A DNA stretch of 64,000 bases from Nitrososphaerota archaeon (GTDB taxonomy: Archaea > Thermoproteota > Nitrososphaeria > Nitrososphaerales > Gagatemarchaeaceae), in contig JAGWHB010000003.1 in NCBI GenBank assembly GCA_028867035.1, forward strand, positions 180,960-244,959. The letters run 5' to 3'. The stretch's first letter is position 1, and each line of letters opens with the position of its first letter. The translations under genes were made by a program, and so were the position numbers. Under the pieces are notes generated by a model. The model was given only the letters and a program-made list of their open reading frames with translations. It had not been told where the DNA came from and made no database searches. Shown here in pieces: positions 34,324 through 43,121 of this stretch.

Positions 34324-34710
34324 TTGGCGTCTAGGTCAAGAACCAAAAAAGCACTGAGAAGTCAGGCGCGTCCACCACCCATCAGCGACGAGTTCATGAG
34401 AGAAAGGCTGAACACGGCCAAGCCCTATACGGTCGTCATACTTCACAAGACCCCCAAAAGAGACGAACCGGGCGCGGACGAGGTCGTCTGGGAGCACGGG
34501 CGAAGGAACTTCGAACTGCGACGAGAAGGGAAACTTCTGATCGTATGTCCGATCAACGACTCCAGCGACCTAAGAGGGCTCAGCATATTCTCCACAGGCA
34601 TCGAGGAAACTGCCAGGTTGATGGATGAGGATCGTGCAGTCAAGGCGGGCATCTTCACCTACGAGATCCACGCCACGCGGAGCTTCCCCGGTGATTCCCT
34701 GTCAAAGTAG
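34324..34710 (+). CDS. YCII-family protein
   Basis: 128 residues. The dimeric alpha-beta ferredoxin-like YCII pattern is seen as TAKPYTVVILHKTP (about 31-44), WEHGRRNFELRREGKLLIVCP with the central His (about 56-76) and AVKAGIFTYEIHATRSFPGDSL at the end. The fold is shared with muconolactone isomerase; these archaeal members have no proven reaction. TTG start gives a basic tail of 24 residues; ATG 34396 is an alternative. Nothing gene-like lies in the 222 bases that follow. Confidence 0.78.
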   Translation: MASRSRTKKALRSQARPPPISDEFMRERLNTAKPYTVVILHKTPKRDEPGADEVVWEHGRRNFELRREGKLLIVCPINDSSDLRGLSIFSTGIEETARLMDEDRAVKAGIFTYEIHATRSFPGDSLSK

Positions 34711-34933
34711 ACCGGAAGGCGTGATCAAGCCATGGAGATCAGAATTATTGGACTCACCATCGAGTCCGATACCGTATGCTTACGAAATCTCTCCCCTGGA
34801 AGCCCTTCGACCGAAGCGACGAGCTCCTTCCTCTTGGTGAACACCAACAAACGGCCGCCTCCTTTCGTCCTCTTCTCCCCGGGTCACACGAAACTCATTT
34901 AGGCCGCCGCGCTCCCCTCAAGTCCGGAGAAAA

Positions 34934-35458
34934 GTGAAGGCCGAATACATCGTCAAGCGAACGGGGCGCGTCTTCGACGCTGTCATCAGCAGCAACGGGA
35001 GGACCGTGGCAACCCTCAGTAGGGAAAACAGCCTCAGGCTCAGTTCTGCTGCTGGCGAAGCCTGGACTCTGGACCCGCGGGTCCGCGGTGAAATCAAACC
35101 CTTTTCGATGAGGGTGACTCTTTCTAACGGCCCAGAGGAGCCGGTCCTGACAATAATGAATCACGTCTTCTTCCACAACGCGAAGGCCTACATGCTGACA
35201 GGCATACCCGAGGACCTCCACCCCGCCGACCACATTCTGGGGAGGAGGCACGTGAACCGTATGGACAAGTTCCCTTTCTCCAGCCTCGAGGAAATCGACC
35301 GGGAGACCTGGGGTCGTCTCAAGCGATACAGGGGGGTGTCGGTGGGGACCATAGACGGGCTCGGTCTGGACGGGTTCAAAGTGGAGCTTTCTTCAGAGCT
35401 GGAAGCGATAGCCCTCCCGCTTACAGCGGCGGCATATCTGCTGTATTCGACCGCTTAG
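34934..35458 (+). CDS. Conserved-looking protein, possibly tubby/LURP-like barrel
   Basis: 174 residues, GTG start. It alternates short beta strands (YIVKRTGRVFDAVISS, AEAWTLD, FSMRVTLSNG, VLTIMNHVFFHN) and ends with a hydrophobic helix (IALPLTAAAYLLYS). This order, twelve strands around a C-terminal helix, recalls LURP-one/phospholipid-scramblase-like barrels, but no signature proves it. It precedes a GltD-like gene by 11 bases and is probably cotranscribed. Confidence 0.6.
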   Translation: MKAEYIVKRTGRVFDAVISSNGRTVATLSRENSLRLSSAAGEAWTLDPRVRGEIKPFSMRVTLSNGPEEPVLTIMNHVFFHNAKAYMLTGIPEDLHPADHILGRRHVNRMDKFPFSSLEEIDRETWGRLKRYRGVSVGTIDGLGLDGFKVELSSELEAIALPLTAAAYLLYSTA

Positions 35459-35469
35459 AGTGAAAGGCG

Positions 35470-36963
35470 ATGGTAGTCCTCAAACCAAACAGAGTGGGGC
35501 CGTTCCCGTTCCCCAAATCAGACCCCGAAAAGAGGAGAAAGGACTTCTCCGAAGTAGAGCAGCCATACACCAAGGAACAGGTGATGCTCGAGGCTGACCG
35601 CTGCCTTCGATGCGGTACCCCGGTCTGCATCGACGCGTGCCCCGTGCAGATGGACGTCAGGGGGATGATGGATGCCGTCGCCAATGGCGACTTCAAGACC
35701 GCCTACCACCGCATCCGGGAGACGAATCCTCTCCTAGGAGTGACCGCAAGGTGCTGCCCTCAACTGCAGGGACTCTGCGAGGATGCCTGCGTGGTCCGAT
35801 GGGGAGGCCAGCCTCTCTCCATAGGCATGGTCCAGAAGTACGTCGCAGATTGGGAACAGAACGAATCCCCGCAGCCAGACCCCAAGGTCGAGCCGAAGAC
35901 AGGCAAGAGCGTCTCAGTAGTCGGGGGCGGCCCGGCTGGCCTCGCCGCGGCCGAACTTCTGCTCCGCTACGGCCACGAGGTGACCATCTACGAAGAGGCG
36001 AATTTCCTCGGGGGGACGGCGCGGTATGGGATTCCTGACTATCACCTCCCCAAGGGAGTCCTTTCCTATGAAGCTGACAGGATCGTAAGGGAGGGGGCCA
36101 GCGTGAAGGAGGGGGTCAAAGTGGGCCGGGACGTCTCGATTACCGCCCTCCTCTCGGAGTCAGACGCAGTCCTTGTCGCTACGGGGTCCAGGGATGTGAA
36201 GAACCTGGGGACCAAGGGGTCCGACTTGGAGGGGGTCTACGACGGCTACAGGTTTCTTGAAGAAGTGTTCGGGAACGGGGTCACAGACTATCTGAAGAAA
36301 CCGGCGAATGACCTCGGGAAGGAGATACTCGTAATCGGGGGAGGAGACACGGCCCTGGACTGCGCCCGCACTGCCCTGAGGTTGACCAAGGGGCACGTGA
36401 CAGTCGTGTATAGGAGAAATGAGAAGGAGATGCCGGCAGACCCCATCATGGTCCAGGAGGCGAGGGAGGAAGGGGTGGAGTTCATGTTCCTATCGGACCC
36501 CGTCGAGTATGTGGGGCAAGGGGGGAGGCTGGTGGGGGCGGTCATGGCTGCCATGCAGCTCGGGGAGCCCGACTCGACAGGCAGGAAACACCCCGAACCC
36601 ATCCCTGGTAAGAACTTCAGTGCAAAGTGCGACAGCGTCCTCCTAGCCGTGGGAAGGGGCCCTGATTCCTGCCTGGAGAGGGCCGGGCTGAAGGCCGGAC
36701 CGAAGGGCTCGATTGCCATTGACGATCACTACAGGACTTCTATGTCCGGGGTCTTCGCGACCGGGGACGTCACCACCGGGGAGACCCTGGTTGTTAGGGC
36801 GATGGGGCATGGCAGGGAGGCGGCGCAGCATATTCACGAATACCTGATGAGTCTGGAGGACAAACATGTCTCGCTTTACGAACAGTATTACAACAAACGG
36901 ACGACGGAGGACTCCTATCAGGACATGCTCTCCGGAAAGGAAGGTGAGCTCCCGCCTGATTGA
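35470..36963 (+). CDS. GltD-like NAD(P)H-dependent Fe-S flavoprotein
   Basis: 497 residues. N-terminal [4Fe-4S] domain: ADRCLRCGTPVCIDACPVQ near 42-60 and ARCCPQLQGLCEDACVV near 92. FAD site SVVGGGPAGLAAAELLLRYG near 148, NAD(P) site ILVIGGGDTALDCARTA near 276, and C-terminal MSGVFATGDV near 424. Same build as the glutamate synthase small subunit, the pyrimidine-reductase subunit and NfnB. No large GltB is adjacent, so it may serve a distant partner or ferredoxin. Preceded by GTGAAAGGCG, likely second gene of a pair. Confidence 0.88.
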   Translation: MVVLKPNRVGPFPFPKSDPEKRRKDFSEVEQPYTKEQVMLEADRCLRCGTPVCIDACPVQMDVRGMMDAVANGDFKTAYHRIRETNPLLGVTARCCPQLQGLCEDACVVRWGGQPLSIGMVQKYVADWEQNESPQPDPKVEPKTGKSVSVVGGGPAGLAAAELLLRYGHEVTIYEEANFLGGTARYGIPDYHLPKGVLSYEADRIVREGASVKEGVKVGRDVSITALLSESDAVLVATGSRDVKNLGTKGSDLEGVYDGYRFLEEVFGNGVTDYLKKPANDLGKEILVIGGGDTALDCARTALRLTKGHVTVVYRRNEKEMPADPIMVQEAREEGVEFMFLSDPVEYVGQGGRLVGAVMAAMQLGEPDSTGRKHPEPIPGKNFSAKCDSVLLAVGRGPDSCLERAGLKAGPKGSIAIDDHYRTSMSGVFATGDVTTGETLVVRAMGHGREAAQHIHEYLMSLEDKHVSLYEQYYNKRTTEDSYQDMLSGKEGELPPD

Positions 36964-36998
36964 TGCCTTCCTATTATGGAAGGGGCCTTCAGGCTTGC

Positions 36999-38495
36999 TC
37001 ACGCGCGATCGCTTGGCCCCTGAACTCGCCTCCCAACTATTGACCTGTAGAGCTGCGACGCCCTGGCCCTGAGTAGTCTCCGGGTCTCGATGGTCGATGC
37101 AAGTTCCTGAAGCGAATCATTCAGCGAAGCAAGTTTTTCCTCGGCCTGCGCCACGAATTCCTCTTCGGAAATTGCCCCGCTGTTCCGGGAAAGCTGGGAC
37201 TTGATGATGCTGTCGATTGCGTCGTTGATGGCCTTCTCGATTTCTTCCTTGCTTACCTTTTGCTCCTGCTCGAACCTGCTTCTAACGTATCGATAGAGCA
37301 GGGGGACCTGTATGGTCAGGGATAGGAAGGCGACGCCTAGGACCACCGAGTTGATCGTATTGATGTCCGAGGCCGAGAACAGAACTAATCCACCGACGGA
37401 CGCGGCGAGGGCGATGGAGAGGGCCCCTCTCATGCCGCTCAGGAAGGTCACGCTTGCCCAGGACGAAGGCATCCTTTGGCCAATCTTCTGAAAGACGGCA
37501 AGGATCGGGTAGACCGTGGCTGCCCTCGATGCAGCCATGGAGAGAAAGGCAAGCACGATCAAGGGAACAGATTGGAAGAACGTTGCGAAGTCCACCTGGA
37601 ACCCTATGAATAGGAAAGCCACCGAGGTCCCTAGGAACGCAGCCACCTCCCAAAAGGACACCACCGAAGCGCGGGTCGACGGTCCGATCCAGGCTGCGAG
37701 GGTCAGGTTTCCGAAGTACAGACCAGCTACTGCGACGGCAACCAGGCCCGAAGCGCCGAGACCGGTGGAAAGGGCATAGGCACCGTAGACGACTGAAATG
37801 GTGAGCATAGTCACGAGGACCCTATCCTGCAGCTGGGATGCTATCGCTTCTGCCGCGAACCCGACTGCAAGGCCAACCAGGACGCCGCCTCCTAGCTTGA
37901 CCAAGAACAACAGCAGTGAGCTCAGGATGGGAAAGCCAGGGAGGGAGGCGGACGCTATTATGACGCTGAAGACAACAATGGCAGTCGCGTCGTTCAAAGC
38001 GGCTTCGAGGTCAAGCATTGCTGCGAGCTCGGAGGGGGCGCGCACGCGCTGAAACACCTCGAGTACAGTCACGACGTCGGTCGGAGCCAGAATCGCGCTT
38101 ATGAGGAATGAAACCATGGGAGGGAGGCCCGCGATATACCACATCATCACGCCCCCCACCAAGGTGGCGACCAGTACTCCAGCGGTGGCTAGGACAACCG
38201 ACGGCCTGACGACCGCCTTCAGGTCGACCGCCCTTATGTGTATCATCGCCGCAAAAATCAGGGGTGGGACTACCAGCCCCACGAAGATGCCGTTGCTCAC
38301 CAGAACTCCGTATGCCAAGTCGATCTGGGTGAAGACGGAGTTGATGGAGGCTGGAATCAGTCCCTTGCCAAGGCCGAGGGCTGAAAGACCTGTGAAGCCT
38401 ACGCCGATGAATACCAGGACGAGCGTATATGGGAGTTTGGACTTGCGTGAAAGAACGGCGGAGGCAACGATCAGGGCAAGGAATGCAGCCAGCAC
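36999..38495 (-). CDS. CPA1-type Na+/H+ antiporter
   Basis: 498 residues, 12-13 helices. The NhaP/CPA1 landmarks are ISAILAPTDVVTVLEV (about 133-148), DLEAALNDATAIVVF (about 164-178, the ion-binding ND motif) and a conserved Arg in LSGMRGALSIAL (about 350). A cytoplasmic tail of about 90 residues is charged and probably coiled coil, suited to regulation. GTG start with GAGAGGAG upstream. It is last in the minus-strand series cupin, MscS, HTH regulator, antiporter. Confidence 0.9.
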   Translation of the reverse strand: MLAAFLALIVASAVLSRKSKLPYTLVLVFIGVGFTGLSALGLGKGLIPASINSVFTQIDLAYGVLVSNGIFVGLVVPPLIFAAMIHIRAVDLKAVVRPSVVLATAGVLVATLVGGVMMWYIAGLPPMVSFLISAILAPTDVVTVLEVFQRVRAPSELAAMLDLEAALNDATAIVVFSVIIASASLPGFPILSSLLLFLVKLGGGVLVGLAVGFAAEAIASQLQDRVLVTMLTISVVYGAYALSTGLGASGLVAVAVAGLYFGNLTLAAWIGPSTRASVVSFWEVAAFLGTSVAFLFIGFQVDFATFFQSVPLIVLAFLSMAASRAATVYPILAVFQKIGQRMPSSWASVTFLSGMRGALSIALAASVGGLVLFSASDINTINSVVLGVAFLSLTIQVPLLYRYVRSRFEQEQKVSKEEIEKAINDAIDSIIKSQLSRNSGAISEEEFVAQAEEKLASLNDSLQELASTIETRRLLRARASQLYRSIVGRRVQGPSDRA

Positions 38496-38567
38496 GACAA
38501 GGAAGTCGGCCGTTGAAAATCATCTCCTCTCAGCGTGTCTGGCTGTCTCTGTGCGCATCTAGCGGAC

Positions 38568-39158
38568 CTACTTCACAGCGTTAAGCTTCGCAAGCGCCTT
38601 CGTGTAGATTTCGTTCACCAGGTCCTCGCCTTCCCCCTGGGAGACCTCCCTCTTCGCGTATCCTCTGGCGACCTTCACCAGCTCCCTCGCCATCTCTTCA
38701 CCCAGCTCGTCCACGTCTTTGTTCAGCTGACGCAGTTTGGCCGCTTCTTCGCCTCCACCGCTAAGCACTCCCCTGATCCTTTCGATGTTGACAGGGTAAT
38801 AATAACGGGCCACCTCCTTCGGAAGAGACTCGACGTCTGGAATGTAGAGGTATGCCGTGGGAGCGTAGAACTTCTGCATGATACCATGCTCTTCCAGCTC
38901 CTTCCGCGCGACTCTGAGGAATCCCATTGCGCGCAGCAACCTCAGGTGATAGTTCACCGTGCCGTCTGTGAGCCCGAGGCCCTCGGCCAGTTCCGATTGA
39001 GACATGGACTTCTGTCGAAGAAGGTTCAGAATTGCCCTTCGCATCGGGTCAGAGATTAGTTTCGCCGCATCGCTGTCCTTGATGACTTCCACGAACTTCA
39101 CTCTATAGCCTTGCTCACGTCCCACCTCAGGGAAACGCCTCTTCGCTTGGGCAGTCAT
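38568..39158 (-). CDS. ArsR-type winged-helix regulator
   Basis: 196 residues. SDPMRRAILNLLRQKSMSQS, then LGLTDGTVNYHLRLLRAMGF, give the winged helix (about 35-90), followed by a segment with PTAYLYIPDVESLPKEVARY and a charged C-terminal helix. It overlaps the MscS stop by 4 bases (ATGA), so it is translated with the channel, and the antiporter follows 72 bases later. Probably controls ion or osmotic genes. ATG start. Confidence 0.82.
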   Translation of the reverse strand: MTAQAKRRFPEVGREQGYRVKFVEVIKDSDAAKLISDPMRRAILNLLRQKSMSQSELAEGLGLTDGTVNYHLRLLRAMGFLRVARKELEEHGIMQKFYAPTAYLYIPDVESLPKEVARYYYPVNIERIRGVLSGGGEEAAKLRQLNKDVDELGEEMARELVKVARGYAKREVSQGEGEDLVNEIYTKALAKLNAVK

Positions 39159-40495
39159 TTCTGTTCCCCTTCGATCCCACCCGGGCGCTTGACCGCTCGG
39201 CGTTCTTCCCTTAGCAGCACTTCCCGACGTGGATACGCAATCATGATTCCATTCTTCTGGAACTCCTTCCTTACGGCGTATAGAAGGTCCTTGGACATCT
39301 GGAAATTAGTCGGCTGGTCCTTGGCGTTGGAGAGCAGCCTGAGGGTTATGCCAGGCGCAACGTCGGCATTTGGCGACGTCCCATTGGCGTCACCAAGGTC
39401 CATCAAGTGGACGACCGGGAGATTCCCATCCGGTAGGAAGTCAGGGTGCTGCCTCGCCGCCTGCTTCATTATCTCAATGGCCTTGTCCACGTCCGACTCG
39501 TACGATATGGTGACGTAGACCACGCAGAGTTTGGACGAGTCATTGAGGTCGTAGTTCACCATCGACTGGTTCAGGAAGATCTGGTTCGGCACAACCAACC
39601 TCCTCTTGTCCCAGGTCTTTAGGACTGTAAAGGTCAACCGGATGTCTTCCACCCAACACCATTCGGCTCCCCATGGCATCTGGAAGAGGACTGCGTCTCC
39701 TATCCTGAACGGCTGCGCGGTGGAGACGATCATCCCAGCGAATATGTTGGCCAGGCTCGACTGGGCCGCGAGTCCGACCACGATGGATGCGAATCCGGCC
39801 GCGATGAAAATGGAAGCAACCGCCGCCCCTGCCGAGGGGAAGATGGCGAACGTCGTCGCTCCGACGCCAACGAGGACGACGACGGCTACAATCAGACGCC
39901 GGACGAAGACGACGGTAGTGCGTAAATGGGGTTCCCTTTGATAGAGAACTTCCCCGTAGCGCCTCGTGGCCGCGCTTATGACGTAGGCCACCAGGTATGT
40001 GATTGTCACCCCAGCGATGAAACCGACCGCCTCCCAGACGCTCCCGACCACCTTGGGGCTTCCAGGGAAGGTCAGCAGAGCGTAGGCAACTGCAACTACA
40101 CCGAGCCCGTATATTCCATAGACGATCTCTCGTTCAAACCCTTCCTTACCTGTGACATGGGTCAGGACCTGTCTGGCGACGGCACCAGCCGTCCGTATGG
40201 TGATGGCCAGGACTGCCAGCTCGACCAAAAGCGCCAATTCCTGGGGACCAAGCGTTGGCGGTAGATTGGCAGCAGAAAGATAGGCCATCTCGATGGCCCC
40301 CGCTCCGATGATGACTGCGCTCACGGGGCCTCCGACGACGAGCAACACGGCTCGGCCAAGGCGCGGAGGAAGGGTCGAGCGACCGATGACCACGCGCGTC
40401 CCGAGAAATAGACCCACGGCCCCCCCTACGGAAACTAGAGCCACGAGGACGAGTTGGAATCCGACCGAGGTCAGGAAGTCTGGAATGGCCGACAA
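39155..40495 (-). CDS. MscS-family mechanosensitive channel
   Basis: 446 residues. About five membrane helices; the last, with GAAVASIFIAAGFASIVVGL (about 215-236), is the Gly/Ala-rich pore helix, followed by AAQSSLANIFAGMIVSTAQP and the beta domain DAVLFQMPWGAEWCWVEDIR (about 272-291). The C-terminal part resembles the alpha-beta vestibule. Releases solutes on osmotic downshift. In the same operon as a cupin, a winged-helix regulator and a Na+/H+ antiporter. Confidence 0.9.
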   Translation of the reverse strand: MSAIPDFLTSVGFQLVLVALVSVGGAVGLFLGTRVVIGRSTLPPRLGRAVLLVVGGPVSAVIIGAGAIEMAYLSAANLPPTLGPQELALLVELAVLAITIRTAGAVARQVLTHVTGKEGFEREIVYGIYGLGVVAVAYALLTFPGSPKVVGSVWEAVGFIAGVTITYLVAYVISAATRRYGEVLYQREPHLRTTVVFVRRLIVAVVVLVGVGATTFAIFPSAGAAVASIFIAAGFASIVVGLAAQSSLANIFAGMIVSTAQPFRIGDAVLFQMPWGAEWCWVEDIRLTFTVLKTWDKRRLVVPNQIFLNQSMVNYDLNDSSKLCVVYVTISYESDVDKAIEIMKQAARQHPDFLPDGNLPVVHLMDLGDANGTSPNADVAPGITLRLLSNAKDQPTNFQMSKDLLYAVRKEFQKNGIMIAYPRREVLLREERRAVKRPGGIEGEQK

Positions 40496-40512
40496 TTTGT
40501 TCCTCTGTATCT

Positions 40513-40929
40513 TCAGGGCGCGGGAGTGATTTGAGACGCCGGTTCTGTTTGCACGCGGGAGCGGTTGGTCTGAGCTGGGGCGTACTTCGCCCCAGTCGCA
40601 TCTCGCCTTCCTGAGAAGATTGACACGAAAATGAGGTCGGAAGTCCTCGACCTGTTTACTACTCTGTGGAATTCACCACGTCGGACCAGAATCGCCCTTT
40701 GGTGCACATCGAATCTTTCTGGCCCGACTTCCATCTCAGCGTCTCCTCCTTCAGGGAAGATGTACACTTCCGCGTTCAAGTCGTGCGCATGGCCGCGCGT
40801 CGCCTGCCCCTTCTTCAATTCCGTCATTGAGACCGTCAGGTCCCCAAGATCGTAGTCATGGACACGGTATCTCTCGTTGTCGGCGACCAACTTGCCCTTT
40901 GATTTTACGGTGTCGAGGGTTATTGGCAT
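40513..40929 (-). CDS. Cupin-domain protein
   Basis: 138 residues. The cupin motif 1 is GHAHDLNAEVYIFPEG (about 45-60), with His-X-His and Glu as metal ligands, and motif 2 has HQRAILVRRGEFHRVVN with the last His. The C-terminal 30 residues are polar and probably disordered. ATG 40929 lies 26-27 bases from the CTTAAATAC element at 40951-40960; GTG 40935 is upstream of the predicted transcript start. First gene of the ion/osmotic operon. Substrate unknown. Confidence 0.78.
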   Translation of the reverse strand: MPITLDTVKSKGKLVADNERYRVHDYDLGDLTVSMTELKKGQATRGHAHDLNAEVYIFPEGGDAEMEVGPERFDVHQRAILVRRGEFHRVVNRSRTSDLIFVSIFSGRRDATGAKYAPAQTNRSRVQTEPASQITPAP

Positions 40930-41043
40930 GGGCACGAGTCACTTCCCTCCGTATTTAAGTGTTCGACATATCATAACGTTTTGATATGCGAAACATATAT
41001 CAGTGCGCGGCTTCGGTCCTCGGCATTTGAAGCAGAGGAGCCT

Positions 41044-41766
41044 GTGAAATTGGTCAGACACGACTTTGCCAATAAGTTCCAGCCGCAAGGGCTGGACGCC
41101 TTGGCCGTCGATTTGGATGGCACGCTAACCTCAGGCGGCCTCCCTCTGAAGAGAAGGCCTGCAAAGGCACTTCGCGCATTGAAAAGCAGCGGGACGAAGA
41201 TCATATTGGCCACTGGAAGGTGCGTCTCCGAGGCTAACAGATTGGTAGGCGAAGATCTGTTCGACGCGATCGTGGCAGAAGAGGGAGCTCTGCTTGCCAT
41301 TGGCGGGGCCAAGAAGAACTCTGCCCCAGCGGGATGGAATGAGGTAAGGGCGCATCTGTCGAAGCATTTCAAGCCGGGGTGTGAGGAGGTGATTCTTTCG
41401 GCGGGCATAGACACACTCTCCGCCGCACTCAACCTCATCCCAAGCCAGGCGAAGATCGAGTTGAATAAGGATAGACTGATGATCGTCCCCCGTGGAGTGG
41501 ACAAGGGGACAGGTCTGGCGGACGCCTTGTCCAGGCTTCATCTGAAAGGCGCGAGGACAGCCTGCATAGGGGACGGGGAAAACGACGCCCCCATGTTCGA
41601 CGTTGCTGGGGTAAGGGTGGCCCTCAAGAACTCAGTTCCCGCTCTAAAGCGCAGGGCCGATTTTGTCACCAGTGGTAGCGACGGCGAAGGCACCGTGCAG
41701 GCGATCGAGAAGCTATTCCCCTGGACGAAAAACCACCCTCCGGGTAGGAGCGTGCCAGAGCCATGA
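41044..41766 (+). CDS. HAD phosphatase (Cof/SPP-like)
   Basis: 240 residues. Motif I DLDGTLTSGG near residue 21, motif II LATGRC near 56, Lys in GVDKGTG near 155, motif IV CIGDGENDAPMF near 177. The cap is the C2B-type, as in archaeal phosphoglycolate, sucrose-phosphate or mannosyl-3-phosphoglycerate phosphatases. The GTG at 41044 has GAGGAG just upstream and lies about 46 bases after the ACATATAT element. It overlaps the following glycosyltransferase by ATGA, so the pair may build and dephosphorylate a sugar, trehalose being the best guess. Confidence 0.8.
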   Translation: MKLVRHDFANKFQPQGLDALAVDLDGTLTSGGLPLKRRPAKALRALKSSGTKIILATGRCVSEANRLVGEDLFDAIVAEEGALLAIGGAKKNSAPAGWNEVRAHLSKHFKPGCEEVILSAGIDTLSAALNLIPSQAKIELNKDRLMIVPRGVDKGTGLADALSRLHLKGARTACIGDGENDAPMFDVAGVRVALKNSVPALKRRADFVTSGSDGEGTVQAIEKLFPWTKNHPPGRSVPEP

Positions 41767-43109
41767 AAATCTGCATAAACACCCAGACGCCCCCGCTCCG
41801 ATTCAAACTCAGCTACACCGAGCTGCTTGAGAAGTACGGCAGCCTGGGCGATCCCCTGGAAGTCCAGGACCTAGAGAGAGGCGTCGACTACGACTACTCC
41901 CCCGGAGGGGTGACGGCGATGGTCCTGCCAATGCTGGCACATCTTTCGAAGTCGGGGTTCTCCAAGGACCCTGTCTGGATAAGCCTGGGGGTCGACTACC
42001 CTCCCAATGTGAAGCTCGACGACATAGCAATATCTCACGTTGAGCTAGACGAAAATCATCTCCGAGATTACGCGTCTTTCAAGGAGTCCTTCTGGTCTCT
42101 CATCCACGGCCTGGGGGACCGTCCTTTCACCAGAGAGGAGTACCTTGGCTACGTGCATTACAACTGGGCCAACGCCGAGAGGTTGTTCCACCTTGTGGGG
42201 GACGCGGACGTCTTCTTCATCCAAGACTTCCAGCTCATACAAACAGGCCAACTCATAGGCATCTCCGCTCCTGCCATACTGCGCTGGCACGTCCCCTTCA
42301 ATCCCGAAAACCTCGGTAGGACCCGAGCGTTTGTGCGCAAGGCCCTCGAGGGGTTCGACTCCGTCATCGTCAGCACCAAAAGAGACCTCGAGGGCCTGAA
42401 GAGGTCATCATACCGGGGGCACGCCTACCAGATCTATCCCTACATCGACGGCAAGAAGTGGAAGGCAGTCCCGCGGTCAGTCGAGGGGGCGCTGAAGGAG
42501 AAGATCCGGCTCCGTGACGACGAGAGGCTACTCCTGATCGTCGGGAGGATGGACCCCATAAAGTCGCAGGACGTCGCCATCAGGGCATTGGCGAAGTCCA
42601 AGGGCAGAACGAAGCTCAGGCTGCTGATGATCGGGAACGGTAGTTTTTCCTCCAGCCAGACCGGAGGACTCGGGCGGGACAAAGGGGCCATATGGAAGGA
42701 GCATCTGAGGGCCGTGGCGCGTTCGCTGAAGGTCGAAGACCGGACCACATTCCTGGGATATGCTTCGGACGATGAATTGCGCGCGGCCTACCAGCTGGCC
42801 TCGGCCGTGGTCCTCCCATCCAGGATAGAGGGTTTCGGCATCGCCGTGCTGGAGGCTTGGATAAACAGGAAACCTGTCGTGGTAAGCAAGGGGGCGGGAG
42901 CCTCGGAACTGGTTGTCGAAGGGTCGAACGGGTTCACTTTCGAGCCAGGAAACGCTGAGGGGCTCGCCGAAGGGATGCTCAAAGCGATAGGCTCCCCGGC
43001 CGACCGCCTCGGGGACGAAGGTTTCCAGACGGTCAAGAAATGTCTCGTGAGCGAGTCTGCATCCCAAGTCAAGGCAGCCCTCGAAGAGACCGTGGCCGGT
43101 TTCTCCTAG
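41763..43109 (+). CDS. GT-B glycosyltransferase, possible trehalose(-phosphate) synthase
   Basis: 448 residues. The C-terminal Rossmann half has LLIVGRMDPIKSQDVAIRAL (about 260-280) and the GT4 E-X7-E type signature in RIEGFGIAVLEAW (about 357-369). The N-half contains ESFWSLIHGL, FFIQDFQLIQTGQ and RWHVPFNP, which resemble the WPLFHY, HDYHLML and HIPFP boxes of GT20 trehalose-6-phosphate synthases and of TreT. Overlap with a phosphatase gene and proximity to GH15 support a disaccharide role. Substrates are not proven. Confidence 0.75.
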   Translation: MKICINTQTPPLRFKLSYTELLEKYGSLGDPLEVQDLERGVDYDYSPGGVTAMVLPMLAHLSKSGFSKDPVWISLGVDYPPNVKLDDIAISHVELDENHLRDYASFKESFWSLIHGLGDRPFTREEYLGYVHYNWANAERLFHLVGDADVFFIQDFQLIQTGQLIGISAPAILRWHVPFNPENLGRTRAFVRKALEGFDSVIVSTKRDLEGLKRSSYRGHAYQIYPYIDGKKWKAVPRSVEGALKEKIRLRDDERLLLIVGRMDPIKSQDVAIRALAKSKGRTKLRLLMIGNGSFSSSQTGGLGRDKGAIWKEHLRAVARSLKVEDRTTFLGYASDDELRAAYQLASAVVLPSRIEGFGIAVLEAWINRKPVVVSKGAGASELVVEGSNGFTFEPGNAEGLAEGMLKAIGSPADRLGDEGFQTVKKCLVSESASQVKAALEETVAGFS

Positions 43110-43121
43110 CCGTGCAGCCAA

